A DNA stretch of 53,770 nucleotides from Oligoflexales bacterium (GTDB taxonomy: Bacteria > Bdellovibrionota_B > Oligoflexia > Oligoflexales > RGVZ01): contig CANJZQ010000014.1 in the NCBI GenBank assembly GCA_947479535.1, positions 1 through 53,770 on the forward strand. Reading direction: 5' to 3'. Below the pieces are notes generated by a model. That model did not search any database. It worked only from the letters and a program-made list of their open reading frames with translations, and had not been told where the DNA came from. Each line of letters opens with the position of its first letter. The stretch's first letter is position 1. Made by a program: the position numbers and the translations under genes. This document shows positions 1-9,220 of the stretch, one piece after another.

Positions 1-948
1 AAATTCCCGGCGCTTGCCGATGCAAAGTTTGAATCCAACTGGTTTTCCGCCGGAAAGGTCGCGCAATTGCTGCACCCATTCCAGAAGACCGCGTGGTGAT
101 GAAAAGACAGAATGCCCAGGGGGCGACAGGCAATCTTTCCCCATCGGGATTCCGCGAATGGCAGAAATTTCAGGTGTGATCTTTTTTGCGGGCAGGACTC
201 CGCCGTGGCCCGGTTTCGCGCCCTGTGAAAGTTTGATCTCAATCATTTTTACATGAGCATGGTTCGCATGTTCTCGAAATTTTTCTGGATCAAACTTTCC
301 TGACGCATCGCGACAACTGAAATATCCAGTCCCGATTTCCCAAATGATGTCACCCTCTGGGGCCAAGTGGTGCGGTGAAAGTCCGCCTTCACCGGTGTTG
401 TGGGCAAAGCCGCCCAATTTAGCGCCGCCATTCAAGGCTCGAATCGCATTCGAGCTCAAGGCCCCGTAGCTCATGGCTGAAATGTTAAAGATGCTTGCTC
501 GGTACGGTTTTTTACACGAGGGTCCGCCGATGGTAACGCGCAGAGCCTCAGGATCGCAGTGCACCGGAGCCAGGGAGTGATTAATGAATTCATAGCCTTG
601 CTGATAGACGTCCAGCATTGTGCCGAATGGTTTCGTTGCCACTTCCTTTTTGGCCCGTGCGTAAACGACAGACCGGTTGTTTCTGGAAAATGGCTTTCCG
701 TCCTCGTCTGATTCAACGAAATACTGCTGAATTTCAGGGCGGACCATTTCTGCAAGATAACGAAACCGTCCCAAGACGGGAAAGTTCCGGCGAATTGTCT
801 GCTTCTTTTGAAGGATATCCGCCCAGCCGAGCCAAAAAACGGGCAGGAGGACGGCAAACGCCGTCCAAAGGCCTGGGTAAAACAGATGGGCGAGGATGGC
901 CGTGCCAAGGGGAATGAGGATCGAGGCAGCGATAAATTCCCTGCGCAT
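1..948 (-). CDS. FMN-binding glutamate synthase family protein, membrane-anchored (partial, runs off window start)
   Basis: The reading frame is open from an ATG at 948 to the first base of the window, so the C-terminal part is missing. An AGGAG lies 9 nt before this ATG; an in-frame ATG at 984 has no such site. The first ~45 residues form two hydrophobic segments. After them comes a domain typical of the archaeal-type glutamate synthase large-subunit (FMN, TIM-barrel) family: GGPSCKKPYRAS, SAMSYGALS, GGAKLGGFAHNTGEGGLSPHH, KPGHGGVLPAKK and PPGHSVFSSP. Free-standing proteins of this family lack the amidotransferase domain of GltB, and their physiological substrate is often unknown; some are annotated as glutamate synthase. 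I see no gltD-like partner in the visible flank. Family assignment is secure; the reaction is not. Confidence 0.85.
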   Translation of the reverse strand, partial: MRREFIAASILIPLGTAILAHLFYPGLWTAFAVLLPVFWLGWADILQKKQTIRRNFPVLGRFRYLAEMVRPEIQQYFVESDEDGKPFSRNNRSVVYARAKKEVATKPFGTMLDVYQQGYEFINHSLAPVHCDPEALRVTIGGPSCKKPYRASIFNISAMSYGALSSNAIRALNGGAKLGGFAHNTGEGGLSPHHLAPEGDIIWEIGTGYFSCRDASGKFDPEKFREHANHAHVKMIEIKLSQGAKPGHGGVLPAKKITPEISAIRGIPMGKDCLSPPGHSVFSSPRGLLEWVQQLRDLSGGKPVGFKLCIGKRREF

Positions 949-1037
949 TTTGCCGTTCTCCTGTTTGTTTCTGATTTTATTCATTTTTTCACGACTTCGC
1001 TGCGGAAGCCACCTTGGGGGCGATTTTCCTTAAAGGG

Positions 1038-1976
1038 ATGGCCTCAAATGCCGAATCTTATTTGGGGGAATTTGGAAAAATTGCCTTTTCTTACCGCCGT
1101 ACGGCAGGGTTGTTGTTTTGCTTGGCTTTGGCTGGCGTTTGGGCGGGCTGTGGCAAGCATCAGGTTTACAAGAAATCCGGGATTCCAGATTTCGCCGTCG
1201 CAAGCAAACAGAGCAGCTGTTTCAAAGTGGTCAATGGGATTGAGCGGATCAACATACCTGCCGTGGTGCTGCTTACGACGATCCAGCAGAATTCCCTCTG
1301 CACCGGGACTTTTCTTGGCGACAACGTCGTTTTAACCGCCGCCCATTGCATGGATACGACGTCCACTGGTGGTATGGGTCTCATCGACGGAACCATGCCG
1401 GTCTCCATGGTCCATGGCGGCGTCGTGGGTGAAACAGCCCCCGAAGCTCGCCCTATGCAGGACATCGCAATTCTGATTTTCCCTGTGGGCACATCAAAAT
1501 CGTGGCGCAAGATCGCGACCAATGCACCCAAGGCAGGCGATACCTTGGTTGTGGCGGGCTACGGTCAGACGGATCTTATCGCAAACAACGACACGGACGG
1601 TAAGGTTCGGTACGGTTTTAATGTGGTGGATTCAGTCTCGGTCGACCAGGCACTTTTCAAATATCAATCGAATTCGACGACGAACGGCCTTGGACAGGGG
1701 CAGGATTCAATTTCTGGACGTGGCGATTCGGGGGGGCCAATTTTTAGTGGGGACGGTCAAGTGGCCCTCACCAGCGGGGGTACCACAGACGCTCCCATTT
1801 TTTTCGAAGAGGACTTTTACCTGTTTTCAAGCCAGGCGCTTAAAGTGATGGAGGAGGCCGAAGCAAAAGGGGCTCACATCAATGGCGTAAACCATATCCG
1901 AAAGTCCCTGGGCGTTGCCGAGAAAGACGGTGCCCTTGATTCGGATACCGTTGCGATTGACGTTCCGTCTTGCTGA
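1038..1976 (+). CDS. Trypsin-like serine protease (S1 family), exported
   Basis: A 312-residue chymotrypsin-fold protease. With the ATG at 1038 the catalytic triad is H103 (TAAHC), D142 (QDIAILIF) and S231 (GRGDSGGP). An N-terminal hydrophobic stretch (about residues 22-37) ends in VWAGC, a non-canonical lipobox, so it may be a lipoprotein or simply secreted. An in-frame TTG at 1014 is an alternative start. It is followed 140 nt later by a paralogue with the same order of motifs and the same C-terminal pattern (KGAHINGxNxxRKxLG), so the two probably arose by tandem duplication. The substrate is unknown; a periplasmic or surface role in degrading foreign protein would suit the lineage but is inference. 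Confidence 0.88.
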   Translation: MASNAESYLGEFGKIAFSYRRTAGLLFCLALAGVWAGCGKHQVYKKSGIPDFAVASKQSSCFKVVNGIERINIPAVVLLTTIQQNSLCTGTFLGDNVVLTAAHCMDTTSTGGMGLIDGTMPVSMVHGGVVGETAPEARPMQDIAILIFPVGTSKSWRKIATNAPKAGDTLVVAGYGQTDLIANNDTDGKVRYGFNVVDSVSVDQALFKYQSNSTTNGLGQGQDSISGRGDSGGPIFSGDGQVALTSGGTTDAPIFFEEDFYLFSSQALKVMEEAEAKGAHINGVNHIRKSLGVAEKDGALDSDTVAIDVPSC

Positions 1977-1984
1977 ACACTTGA

Positions 1985-2038
1985 AGAAAGGATCCTTCGC
2001 ACTAGGCTCAGGATGACGTGAAGGCTCAGGATGGCGTG
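1985..2038. repeat. REP-like intergenic repeat (copy A)
   Basis: An intergenic element between the two protease genes contains GGATCCTTCGC, then GGCTCAGGATGACGTG and GGCTCAGGATGGCGTG. ATCCT and AGGAT form the short arms of an imperfect palindrome. The same words recur at 52522-52605, about 50 kb away. It is non-coding, and I see no transposase nearby. Confidence 0.7.
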
Positions 2039-2116
2039 TCAGTTGGTGGCAACGGGCGGTGAATAATTTTCGATTATTGATTAATATTTTTTCGCTCTTT
2101 TTCCGTCGAGGGCCGG

Positions 2117-3052
2117 ATGTCGAAAGAAAAAAAACAAAATAAAACAGTGTTCTCAAAATTGGTCCAGATTTCGCTGACCGTTGCATTGGCGGCTTGCACG
2201 AATCAAGTATTCGAGAAGGCGGGGCGTCCATCGGGTTTAAGAAATTCTTCTAACGGGCAATGTCCCAAAATTTTGAACGGTATCGTGGTCGACAATGTTC
2301 GTGCGGTCGTCAATTTGAAAATAAATAATCAGGACGGATCGGAGGGTGGGTCGTGCACAGGGACATTCTTGGGGGACAATGCGGTTTTGACGGCATCTCA
2401 TTGCACGGAGAACACGGCAACTGGAAATGTGGAGCTTCCTGACGGCACGAAAGCGGTTGCGATGGTGCGGGGTTGGACTGTTGAAGATAAAAAAGAAGAC
2501 CAAGCGGCCACAGAGAATGGGTCAGGGACTGAACTTTCAAATGCCCAGTATTTTGATCGAACTTCGAGGGATATTGCCGTGCTGATTTTTCCATCTGGAA
2601 CTTCATCGAGTTGGCGCAATATCGCGCCAAATCCGCCAAAAGTTGGGGATACAATAATGATTGCCGGTTACGGTGACACAAGTTTTCAGAACGATAATAA
2701 CGATGGAAACGTTCGCTATGGATCTAATCGTATTGACTTTTTGAAGGACGGACTTTTGATTTTTGAATCAGCGGCGGGGACACACCCAACTGCCGGACAG
2801 GACTCAACCAACGGACATGGCGACTCAGGTGGGCCGGTTCTTTATGAGGAAGGGGTGGTTGGGGTTATTTCCAAAGGTGACACAACCCAGGCTATTGAGG
2901 CTTATTTATTTTCAGAGTTTAACCTTAAAGTTTTGGAAGAAGCCGAAGGTAAAGGCGCCCATATTAACGGCCTGAACAGCGTTCGTAAGGCTCTGGGTAG
3001 GCCTGCCAAGCCCGAGACTACCGATCCCGCCGATGGTTGCTCTAGGAATTGA
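2117..3052 (+). CDS. Trypsin-like serine protease (S1 family), lipoprotein
   Basis: A 311-residue paralogue of the upstream protease. The triad is H95 (TASHC), D152 (RDIAVLIF) and S237 (GHGDSGGP). The signal peptide is clear, with a canonical lipobox LAAC and lipidation at C27, which predicts a membrane-anchored enzyme. ATG 2117 follows GAGGGCCGG. Compared with the first copy it has a longer loop of acidic and polar residues between His and Asp (about residues 118-148). The stop codon ends at 3052 and the convergent uxs gene ends at 3053, leaving no room for a terminator. Confidence 0.9.
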   Translation: MSKEKKQNKTVFSKLVQISLTVALAACTNQVFEKAGRPSGLRNSSNGQCPKILNGIVVDNVRAVVNLKINNQDGSEGGSCTGTFLGDNAVLTASHCTENTATGNVELPDGTKAVAMVRGWTVEDKKEDQAATENGSGTELSNAQYFDRTSRDIAVLIFPSGTSSSWRNIAPNPPKVGDTIMIAGYGDTSFQNDNNDGNVRYGSNRIDFLKDGLLIFESAAGTHPTAGQDSTNGHGDSGGPVLYEEGVVGVISKGDTTQAIEAYLFSEFNLKVLEEAEGKGAHINGLNSVRKALGRPAKPETTDPADGCSRN

Positions 3053-3997
3053 CTATCGACTTTCTACTGCCGCGCGAAACCACGGAATGGCCCGGGCAAG
3101 GCCGTCCTTCAGTGCGACTTTGGGTTCCCATCCTTTCAAGACGGACTTTGTCTTGGTCAAGTCCGGCCTCCTGGTTTTTGGATCGTCGGATGGCAAGGGG
3201 CGGTAAACAATTTTCGATTTTGTCGGAATCTGACGGAGGACCTCCTGGGCCAGTTCCATGACGGTGAATTCGCCGTCGTTTCCTAGATTGATCGGACCGG
3301 TTTCGCCCTCGGTGGCCGCAAACCGGACGATGCCGTCGACGAGGTCGTCGACAAAGCAGAAGGAACGCGTCTGCTCGCCGTTTCCGTAGATGGTCAGATC
3401 CTCGCCGCGCAAGGCCTGGACGATAAAGTTGCTGACCACCCGGCCGTCGTCGATGGCCATTTGGGGGCCATAGGTATTGAAAATCCGGATGACCCGGATG
3501 TCGACCCCGTGCTGGCGGTGGTAGTCAAAACAAAGGGTCTCGGCCAGGCGCTTGCCTTCGTCATAGCAACTTCTGATGCCGGTTGGGTTCACGTTGCCCC
3601 AGTAGGTTTCCCGCTGCGGATGTTCCTTTGGATCGCCGTAAACCTCGGACGTGCTTGCTTGTAAAAACCTTGCCCCGCAACGCTTTGCCAGGCCAAGGAG
3701 GTTCATTGTCCCCAGAACATTGGTCTTGACCGTGCGGATCGGATTGTCCTGATAATGAACCGGACTGGCTGGACAGGCAAAGTTGAGGATCAGGTCCACG
3801 TCAGCCAAATAGGGTTCAATGATGTCATGGCGAACCAGCTCGAAGTTCGGATTTGCGAGCAAGTGGAAAACATTTGAACGCCGAGAGGTCATAAAGTTGT
3901 CCACGCAGAGGACTTCCCAGCCTTTGGCCAAATAAGCCGCGCATAAATGACTGCCAATGAAACCCGCGCCGCCTGCTATCAAAACTCTTTTTGCCAT
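3053..3997 (-). CDS. uxs: UDP-glucuronate decarboxylase (UXS), SDR family
   Basis: A 314-residue extended short-chain dehydrogenase that converts UDP-glucuronate to UDP-xylose with tightly bound NAD. The start is ATG 3997, preceded by GGAGG at 7 nt; longer readings lack support. Visible motifs are the Rossmann GGAGFIGS at the N-terminus, [20 protein letters not shown], the catalytic YxxxK within [14 protein letters not shown] and FVDDLVDGI. These match UXS-type decarboxylases better than UDP-glucose 4-epimerases. The product would feed surface polysaccharide synthesis, but no glycosyltransferase genes are adjacent. It diverges from sucC across a 122-bp spacer. Confidence 0.9.
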   Translation of the reverse strand: MAKRVLIAGGAGFIGSHLCAAYLAKGWEVLCVDNFMTSRRSNVFHLLANPNFELVRHDIIEPYLADVDLILNFACPASPVHYQDNPIRTVKTNVLGTMNLLGLAKRCGARFLQASTSEVYGDPKEHPQRETYWGNVNPTGIRSCYDEGKRLAETLCFDYHRQHGVDIRVIRIFNTYGPQMAIDDGRVVSNFIVQALRGEDLTIYGNGEQTRSFCFVDDLVDGIVRFAATEGETGPINLGNDGEFTVMELAQEVLRQIPTKSKIVYRPLPSDDPKTRRPDLTKTKSVLKGWEPKVALKDGLARAIPWFRAAVESR

Positions 3998-4056
3998 GTC
4001 AGTGCCTCCGGGTGCCGATTGTGGCTTTCGGGCATGATTTTGTCCACGACCTTCAA

Positions 4057-4085
4057 TTGCGGGGATGGCCCCTGCCCGGTATAGT
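4057..4085 (+). promoter_or_regulatory. Candidate sigma-70 promoter of sucCD
   Basis: TTGCGG at 4057-4062 and TATAGT at 4080-4085 are separated by exactly 17 nt, which would put transcription start near 4092, 28 nt before the sucC ATG. The -10 box matches 5 of 6 consensus bases; the -35 is weak. This is pattern-based only. Confidence 0.5.
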
Positions 4086-4119
4086 CGTCTGGCTGTTCCG
4101 GAACAAAGGATGTGATCCA

Positions 4120-5292
4120 ATGAATATTCATGAATATCAGGCGAAAAAACTATTTGCAGACAACGGTGTGGCAGTCCCTGAAGGCTACCTTGCCCGCACC
4201 CCGATTGAAGCCGAATTTGCCATGCGCCGTCTGGGTGGTCCCGTCGCCGTGGTGAAGGCGCAGGTTCACGCCGGTGGCCGCGGCAAGGCAGGTGGTGTGA
4301 AGCTCGTCAAATCGCCAGACGAGTGTGCCAAGGTCACAGAAAAGATGATCGGCATGCGTTTGGTTACGCCGCAAACCGGAGCCGAAGGCAAACTGGTTCG
4401 GATGGTTTACATCGAAGCCGGCAGCGAGATTGCCAAGGAATATTATCTGGCCATGGTCCTGGACCGTGAGACGGCTGGCGTTGCGATCATGTTCTCGACC
4501 GAAGGCGGCATGGACATTGAAGAGGTTGCCGAAAAGCACCCCGACAAGATCGTTAAAATTTCGGTCGATCCAACCATTGGCTTGCAGGGCTACCACCTGC
4601 GTTCTTTGGCTTACGGCTTGAAGTTGCCCGCCGACGAAGGCAAGGAACTGATGGCGATGGTAAAGAAGCTTTACGCCATGTTTCTTAAATACGATTACTC
4701 GCTGCTCGAAATCAATCCGCTGATCGTGAACAAGCAGGGAAAAATGCTGGCCCTCGACGGCAAGATGAACTTCGATGACAACGCCCTCTACCGCCACAAA
4801 GACATTGAAGCGATGCGTGATTTTGCGGAAGAAGACCCGCGCGAGATCGAGGCCTCGAAATTCGGTCTGAGTTACATTGGCCTCGAAGGCAACATCGGTT
4901 GTCTGGTCAACGGTGCAGGTCTGGCCATGGCCACCATGGACATCATCAAGCTCAGTGGCGGCGAGCCGGCCAACTTTCTTGACGTTGGCGGTGGCGCCAG
5001 TGAAGAAATGGTGCGCAATGCATTTCGCATTTTGTTCTCGGATCCAAACGTCAAGGCTGTGTTCGTCAATATTTTCGGCGGCATCATGCGCTGCGACGTC
5101 ATTGCTCAGGGGATTGTGGCTGCAGCCAAAGAATTGGGTTTACGCCAGCCCCTCATCGTCCGCCTTGAAGGCACCAACGTCGAAAAGGGAAAGCAAATCC
5201 TGGAAACGTCTGGACTGAAGATCATCCCGGCTGACGACATGGCTGACGGTGCCCGCAAGGCCGTTGAAGCTGCCCGCGCCGCAAAAAACTAA
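4120..5292 (+). CDS. sucC: Succinyl-CoA synthetase (ADP-forming) beta subunit
   Basis: A 390-residue ATP-grasp subunit of the TCA-cycle enzyme that interconverts succinyl-CoA and succinate with formation of ATP or GTP. It begins [12 protein letters not shown], the family signature; ATG 4120 has AAAGGA upstream. Other family blocks are [64 protein letters not shown] and [12 protein letters not shown]. Length is normal (388-400). It lies 18 nt before sucD and must form the heterodimer or heterotetramer with it. Confidence 0.97.
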   Translation: MNIHEYQAKKLFADNGVAVPEGYLARTPIEAEFAMRRLGGPVAVVKAQVHAGGRGKAGGVKLVKSPDECAKVTEKMIGMRLVTPQTGAEGKLVRMVYIEAGSEIAKEYYLAMVLDRETAGVAIMFSTEGGMDIEEVAEKHPDKIVKISVDPTIGLQGYHLRSLAYGLKLPADEGKELMAMVKKLYAMFLKYDYSLLEINPLIVNKQGKMLALDGKMNFDDNALYRHKDIEAMRDFAEEDPREIEASKFGLSYIGLEGNIGCLVNGAGLAMATMDIIKLSGGEPANFLDVGGGASEEMVRNAFRILFSDPNVKAVFVNIFGGIMRCDVIAQGIVAAAKELGLRQPLIVRLEGTNVEKGKQILETSGLKIIPADDMADGARKAVEAARAAKN

Positions 5293-5310
5293 GAGCAGGA
5301 GAACTCGACC

Positions 5311-6198
5311 GTGTCGATTCTGGTCAACAAAAAAACCCGCGTCATCACCCAAGGCATCACTGGCAAGTCCGGTGAGTTTCATACAAAACTTTCCCACGAA
5401 CATGCGCCGTGTTTTGTCGGCGGCGTGACCCCGGGCAAGGGTGGAACAAAGCACATTGATTTGCCGGTCTTTGACACCGTTGCCGAGGCCAAGGAAAAAA
5501 CCAACTGCAACGCATCGATGATTTTTGTTCCGCCTCCGTTCGCTGCCGATGCAATCCTTGAAGCCATTGCTGCTGAAATTGAGCTCGTCGTCTGCATCAC
5601 GGAAGGCATTCCCGTGTTAGACATGGTGCCGGTTAAAAAAGCCTTGGAGCGTTCGCGCAAGACGCGCCTCATTGGCCCCAACTGTCCGGGTATCATTACG
5701 CCGGGCGAGTGCAAGATTGGCATCATGCCAGGCCACATCCACAAACGCGGCAAAATCGGTATCGTTTCCAAATCAGGTACGCTGACGTACGAGTCGGTTG
5801 GTCAGACAACCCGGGCCGGACTCGGCCAAAGTACATGCATTGGAATTGGTGGCGATCCCATCATCGGAACCACCTTCATCGACTTGCTGGCCATGTTTGA
5901 AGAGGATCCGGAGACGGATGCAATCATCATGATCGGTGAGATTGGTGGCGACGCTGAAATCAAGGCAGCCCAGTTCATCAAAGAAAATATCCGCAAGCCC
6001 GTTGCGGCATTCATCGCTGGACAGACAGCCCCTGAAGGGAAGCGCATGGGTCATGCCGGCGCGATCATTTCGGGTGGTCACGGAACTGCAGCAGAAAAAA
6101 TGGAAGCCTTGATTGCAGCCGGGGTGGGCGTTGCCCGTTCTCCAGCAGACATCGCTTCGACATTGATTGAGCACATGAAAAAACACGGAAGGAAGTAA
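5311..6198 (+). CDS. sucD: Succinyl-CoA synthetase alpha subunit
   Basis: A 295-residue CoA-binding subunit. The start is GTG 5311 with AGGAG 9 nt upstream. The N-terminal CoA/Rossmann domain carries QGITGKSG; the C-terminal ligase domain carries the phosphohistidine loop [30 protein letters not shown] and KSGTLTYE are also typical. It is cotranscribed with sucC. Its end overlaps a small stem-loop (6184-6208), which may separate it from the downstream genes. Confidence 0.97.
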   Translation: MSILVNKKTRVITQGITGKSGEFHTKLSHEHAPCFVGGVTPGKGGTKHIDLPVFDTVAEAKEKTNCNASMIFVPPPFAADAILEAIAAEIELVVCITEGIPVLDMVPVKKALERSRKTRLIGPNCPGIITPGECKIGIMPGHIHKRGKIGIVSKSGTLTYESVGQTTRAGLGQSTCIGIGGDPIIGTTFIDLLAMFEEDPETDAIIMIGEIGGDAEIKAAQFIKENIRKPVAAFIAGQTAPEGKRMGHAGAIISGGHGTAAEKMEALIAAGVGVARSPADIASTLIEHMKKHGRK

Positions 6199-6208
6199 CA
6201 CCTCCGTG
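6184..6208 (+). other. Stem-loop across sucD stop and next start codon
   Basis: CACGGAAGG and CCTCCGTG pair with one bulged base around an 8-nt loop. The left arm and loop contain the end of sucD, and the right arm contains the GTG start of the next gene. There is no T-run, so it is not a standard terminator. It could dampen translation of the downstream gene. Confidence 0.4.
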
Positions 6209-6736
6209 CTTGGCATCAGGCGTCACCAGGGCACTGCAATCGACCTTTGGCAGGGGGACTTGAAAAAGTTCGTCTGCGACGTGTCGGTTGCATTTTTTCC
6301 TGCAGGTTCGCCACCCGGCGGCCTGCCGGCGGTGGCAGGATTGCCTCCCGGCGAGGCCATGATTTTTCCTGGAAAAGATTTCTTTTGTCCCTCAGATCAT
6401 CTTTTGGCCGTTGCTTATGCGTCGCTGGTGGATGTCAACGATCGCGGAAAGCTGGGGACAGTTCTTGGATCATACGGCAATGCGTTGGCTTTTGCGGCAG
6501 GCCTGGGAGTCCGACACATAGCAATGGCAGTGCCGCAGTCAGAAGAATTGGGCGACCTCTACGGCAGCCTGGCCATGGTGGCTCTGAAAAGTTTCTTGGA
6601 TGAGGCTGCAGCGCGCACGGCCCAAGGCGGTCGAATTCCCGCCGTGCCCAAACGCATCACGTTGGTGTTGGGAAGCCTTGCGGTTTATGATTGTTTTCAG
6701 GCCCAGCTTTTCGCAACCTTTCCCGATATTCATTGA
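6206..6736 (+). CDS. Macro-domain-like protein (divergent)
   Basis: A 176-residue protein that I place tentatively in the macro-domain (ADP-ribose-binding) fold. The pattern is IDLWQGDL near the N-terminus, then a GEAMIFPG...LAVAY stretch, RHIAMAVP followed by a long helix (YGSLAMVALKSFLDEA), and finally KRITLVLGSLAVYDCFQAQL. This resembles the strand-helix order of macro domains. However, the ligand-binding Asn and Gly-rich loop of active hydrolases (NAAN...GGG) are not visible. The start is GTG 6206; no ATG lies near. It sits 14 nt before murB, so cotranscription is likely. If not a macro domain, it is an unknown cytoplasmic protein. Confidence 0.55.
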   Translation: MLGIRRHQGTAIDLWQGDLKKFVCDVSVAFFPAGSPPGGLPAVAGLPPGEAMIFPGKDFFCPSDHLLAVAYASLVDVNDRGKLGTVLGSYGNALAFAAGLGVRHIAMAVPQSEELGDLYGSLAMVALKSFLDEAAARTAQGGRIPAVPKRITLVLGSLAVYDCFQAQLFATFPDIH

Positions 6737-6750
6737 GGCAGGGACCACAA

Positions 6751-7722
6751 ATGCCCATCCAGCGCCTCGCCGAAATTGCCTACTATCAAACGGGTGGAAG
6801 CTGTTCTCGCCTGTATCTCCCAAAATCAATTAGTGAAATCCAGGACGCCGTCCGGGAAATCCACAGGTTATCCCAGCCATTTTTTGTTCTGGGCGGCGGA
6901 ACCAATTCTCTTGTGTGTGACGACAACTGGTCTGGTGCCGTCATCGCTTTGAATCATATGGTTGGACTTCGCACGCTTGAAAAAAATGGCAGTATTTTTT
7001 GTGAGGCGGGAGTTGAGAATTCCACGTTTGCGCGATTTGCCGTCGATCACGGACTGATTGGTGCAGGATGGATGAATCGTTTGCCGGGCCAAATGGGCGG
7101 CACTGTTCGGATGAACGCCCGCTGCTATGGCGGTGAAATCAGCCAGATCGTGAAAAAAATCACCTGTGTGGATCTCTCGGGCAATATTGTCGTCCATGAT
7201 GATCCAAGTAAAGTTTTTCGAGGCTACAAAGACACGAGCTTCATGCAGACGGGCGAGATCATTGCTTCGGTTGAAATCCAGTTGGAGCCAGGCGACACGG
7301 CTGCAACTCATGATCTGATGAAATTCTGTGAAGACGACCGGGTTCTCAAGGGGCAGTTCACTCACCCGTCGTGCGGCTGTGTTTTTAAAAATGATTATAC
7401 GGTGGGTGTGCCGAGCGGCATGCTTCTTGAGTCTGCCGGGGTCAAATCCCTAACCCGTGGTGGTGCAGTGGTCAATCCGCAGCACGCCAACTTTGTTTTC
7501 AATCGAGATAAACGGGCATCGAGCCGCGACATCCTCGAGCTCTCTTTGATGATGCGCGAGGCCGTCTACACAAAATTTGGTGTTTGGCTCGAATACGAAA
7601 TGGAAATTTTGGGTAACATGCCAGAGGATTTGGCTAAATCCATCCGTGAGGTCCGTCCGCGCCGAGCGGAGACCAAAGAGCTTGCGACCCTGCGGGCCAA
7701 CTTCTCAAGCAAATCGCGCTAG
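6751..7722 (+). CDS. murB: UDP-N-acetylmuramate dehydrogenase
   Basis: A 323-residue FAD enzyme that reduces UDP-GlcNAc-enolpyruvate to UDP-MurNAc with NADPH in peptidoglycan precursor synthesis. ATG 6751 follows GAGGCAGGG. Landmarks are the FAD-binding LGGGTNSLV, GAGWMNRLPGQMGGTVRMNA, SCGCVFKN, SGMLLESAGVKSL and VNPQHANFVFN, with LEYEMEILG at the C-terminus. In well-studied MurB enzymes the proton-donating residue at the position of C210 (GCVFKN) is serine; here it is cysteine. It stands apart from any mur/dcw cluster. Its TAG overlaps the TAG of the convergent DUF971 gene in a shared CTAG. Confidence 0.92.
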   Translation: MPIQRLAEIAYYQTGGSCSRLYLPKSISEIQDAVREIHRLSQPFFVLGGGTNSLVCDDNWSGAVIALNHMVGLRTLEKNGSIFCEAGVENSTFARFAVDHGLIGAGWMNRLPGQMGGTVRMNARCYGGEISQIVKKITCVDLSGNIVVHDDPSKVFRGYKDTSFMQTGEIIASVEIQLEPGDTAATHDLMKFCEDDRVLKGQFTHPSCGCVFKNDYTVGVPSGMLLESAGVKSLTRGGAVVNPQHANFVFNRDKRASSRDILELSLMMREAVYTKFGVWLEYEMEILGNMPEDLAKSIREVRPRRAETKELATLRANFSSKSR

Positions 7723-8033
7723 TCCCCGCTGGATGCAAGCGGTGCCAGGTCGCGAAGGTATTTGAATGTGTAGATGCCAGTCCGGTGGCCATCGTTAAAA
7801 TGGATGGTCAGTGCATAGAGGCCAACGGATTCGATCTTCACGGGACGTACGGTGTCCTTGACGTCTTCTGGTTTCAGGCGTGGTTCGTGGGACCATTCGT
7901 CAATGCAGGCTGCACACGGGCATTTGCGCCGCAGCATCACCACATCAAGGGCAGACTTCTTGCCATCAGTCCAAAGGATCCCAAGGGTTTTTGGGTCTAG
8001 CTGGGTGATGTCTTGGACGCGAATATTTTCCAT
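7719..8033 (-). CDS. DUF971 domain protein
   Basis: A 104-residue protein with the DUF971 (gamma-butyrobetaine hydroxylase N-terminal-like) fold. It has the cysteine motif CPCAACIDEW, which fits zinc or Fe-S binding, and the closing pattern HFNDGHRTGIYTFKYLRDLA. The ATG immediately follows the TGA of mrp (TGAATG), a sign of translational coupling. DUF971 genes are commonly found beside or fused to Mrp-type ATPases, and this context supports a role in Fe-S cluster assembly or delivery. Its biochemical function is not established. Confidence 0.85.
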   Translation of the reverse strand: MENIRVQDITQLDPKTLGILWTDGKKSALDVVMLRRKCPCAACIDEWSHEPRLKPEDVKDTVRPVKIESVGLYALTIHFNDGHRTGIYTFKYLRDLAPLASSGD

Positions 8034-9218
8034 TCAATGGACCCACTCGAGGCTAAAGTGCTGAAGCACATTTTTGTTTTCGGCGTGCAGGATTGAAACC
8101 TGCGACGCAACGGCACCTGCTACGCTTGCAAAGGCACTGGCGACAGGTGATTTTTGGTGGCTCGTAACGTAAGGCTTTCCTTCGTCAGAGGCTTGAACGA
8201 GGCCTTGATCCATCGGAATTTCGCCTAAGAAGGCGACGCCGTGCTCGCTGGCAACGCGGGCTCCCCCACCCTCGCGGAAAATAAAATGCTTTTTGTCGCA
8301 TCCGTCACAGATGAAGTGACTCATGGTTTCTACGACGCCGAGGACGGGAACTTTCAATGTTTCAAACATCGAGATTGCCTTGCGGACGTCAATCAGTGCG
8401 ACTTCTTGAGGTGTCGTGACAATCACGGCCCCAGTGACGGGTGCTGTCTGCGAGATGGTTAATTGGATGTCGCCTGTGCCTGGCGGGTAGTCAATGACCA
8501 GGTAATCGAGTTCGCCCCAAGCAACCTGCGACAGGAACTGCTTAATGACGGCAGCCGCCATTGGCCCGCGCATGATAGTGGCTTTTCCACCCTGACCAAA
8601 CATACCAACCGACATGATTTTTACGCCGTCGACCTGTGGTGGCTCAACCAAAGTCCCAGATGCCGTCGCACCGGCATTCAGGCGTGTCATGAGAGGAATC
8701 GAAGGTCCGTAAATGTCGGCATCAAGCAGGCCAACCTTCGAGCCTGATTTCGCAAGGGACCAAGCAAGATTCACGGCCGTCGTTGACTTGCCGACCCCGC
8801 CCTTGCCGCTGGCAACCGCAATGATATTTTTTACCTGTCCAAGGGACGCAGCCACCGGCGAGCCAGTGTTCAGGGGTAGTGCGCCCCGGGTTGAAGCCGT
8901 CATGGTGACTTTGGTGCTGCTGACGCCAGGCAAAGCCATCAAGGCTTCTTCACACTGTGTTTTCAGTTGTTCCTTTACCGGGCAGGCAGGAGTCGTCAAA
9001 TTCACTTCAAGGCTGACTTCGTGCTGGCCTTCAAGTCCACCTGTGGCAGCGCTTATTTTCACATTGCGCACAAAACCCAGCGTGACGATGTCTTTGTGCA
9101 AGTCCGGATCCTGGACCACACGCAGTGCATTTAGCACAGTTGTCTCATCCAGAGTCACTGGCTGCTTCGTAGAGCCCTTGGAAGTAAAACGTTCCGTGAT
9201 GCGATCCATGATTCCCAT
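8034..9218 (-). CDS. mrp: Mrp/ApbC/Nbp35-type iron-sulfur carrier ATPase
   Basis: A 394-residue scaffold ATPase for Fe-S cluster assembly and transfer. The N-terminal ~110 residues are a MIP18/DUF59 domain (DPDLHKDIVTLGFV, TTPACPVK). They are followed by the P-loop NTPase with deviant Walker A SGKGGVGKST, LLDADIYGPSIP, VIDYPPGTGD and the cluster-binding CxxC (CDGC). The start is ATG 9218, 2 nt after the trxB stop; an in-frame ATG three codons later is possible. The order trxB-mrp-DUF971 with gaps of 0-2 nt indicates one transcript joining redox and Fe-S maintenance. Confidence 0.93.
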   Translation of the reverse strand: MGIMDRITERFTSKGSTKQPVTLDETTVLNALRVVQDPDLHKDIVTLGFVRNVKISAATGGLEGQHEVSLEVNLTTPACPVKEQLKTQCEEALMALPGVSSTKVTMTASTRGALPLNTGSPVAASLGQVKNIIAVASGKGGVGKSTTAVNLAWSLAKSGSKVGLLDADIYGPSIPLMTRLNAGATASGTLVEPPQVDGVKIMSVGMFGQGGKATIMRGPMAAAVIKQFLSQVAWGELDYLVIDYPPGTGDIQLTISQTAPVTGAVIVTTPQEVALIDVRKAISMFETLKVPVLGVVETMSHFICDGCDKKHFIFREGGGARVASEHGVAFLGEIPMDQGLVQASDEGKPYVTSHQKSPVASAFASVAGAVASQVSILHAENKNVLQHFSLEWVH

Positions 9219-9220
9219 GA

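Noticed and set aside
471-908. 145-codon minus-strand open frame
   Set aside because: It is in a different frame from the glutamate-synthase-like protein, which covers the same bases and has family motifs throughout.
4150-4797. 215-codon open frame on the minus strand
   Set aside because: It lies entirely antisense to sucC and its translation has no recognisable domain. It follows from the codon usage of the real gene.
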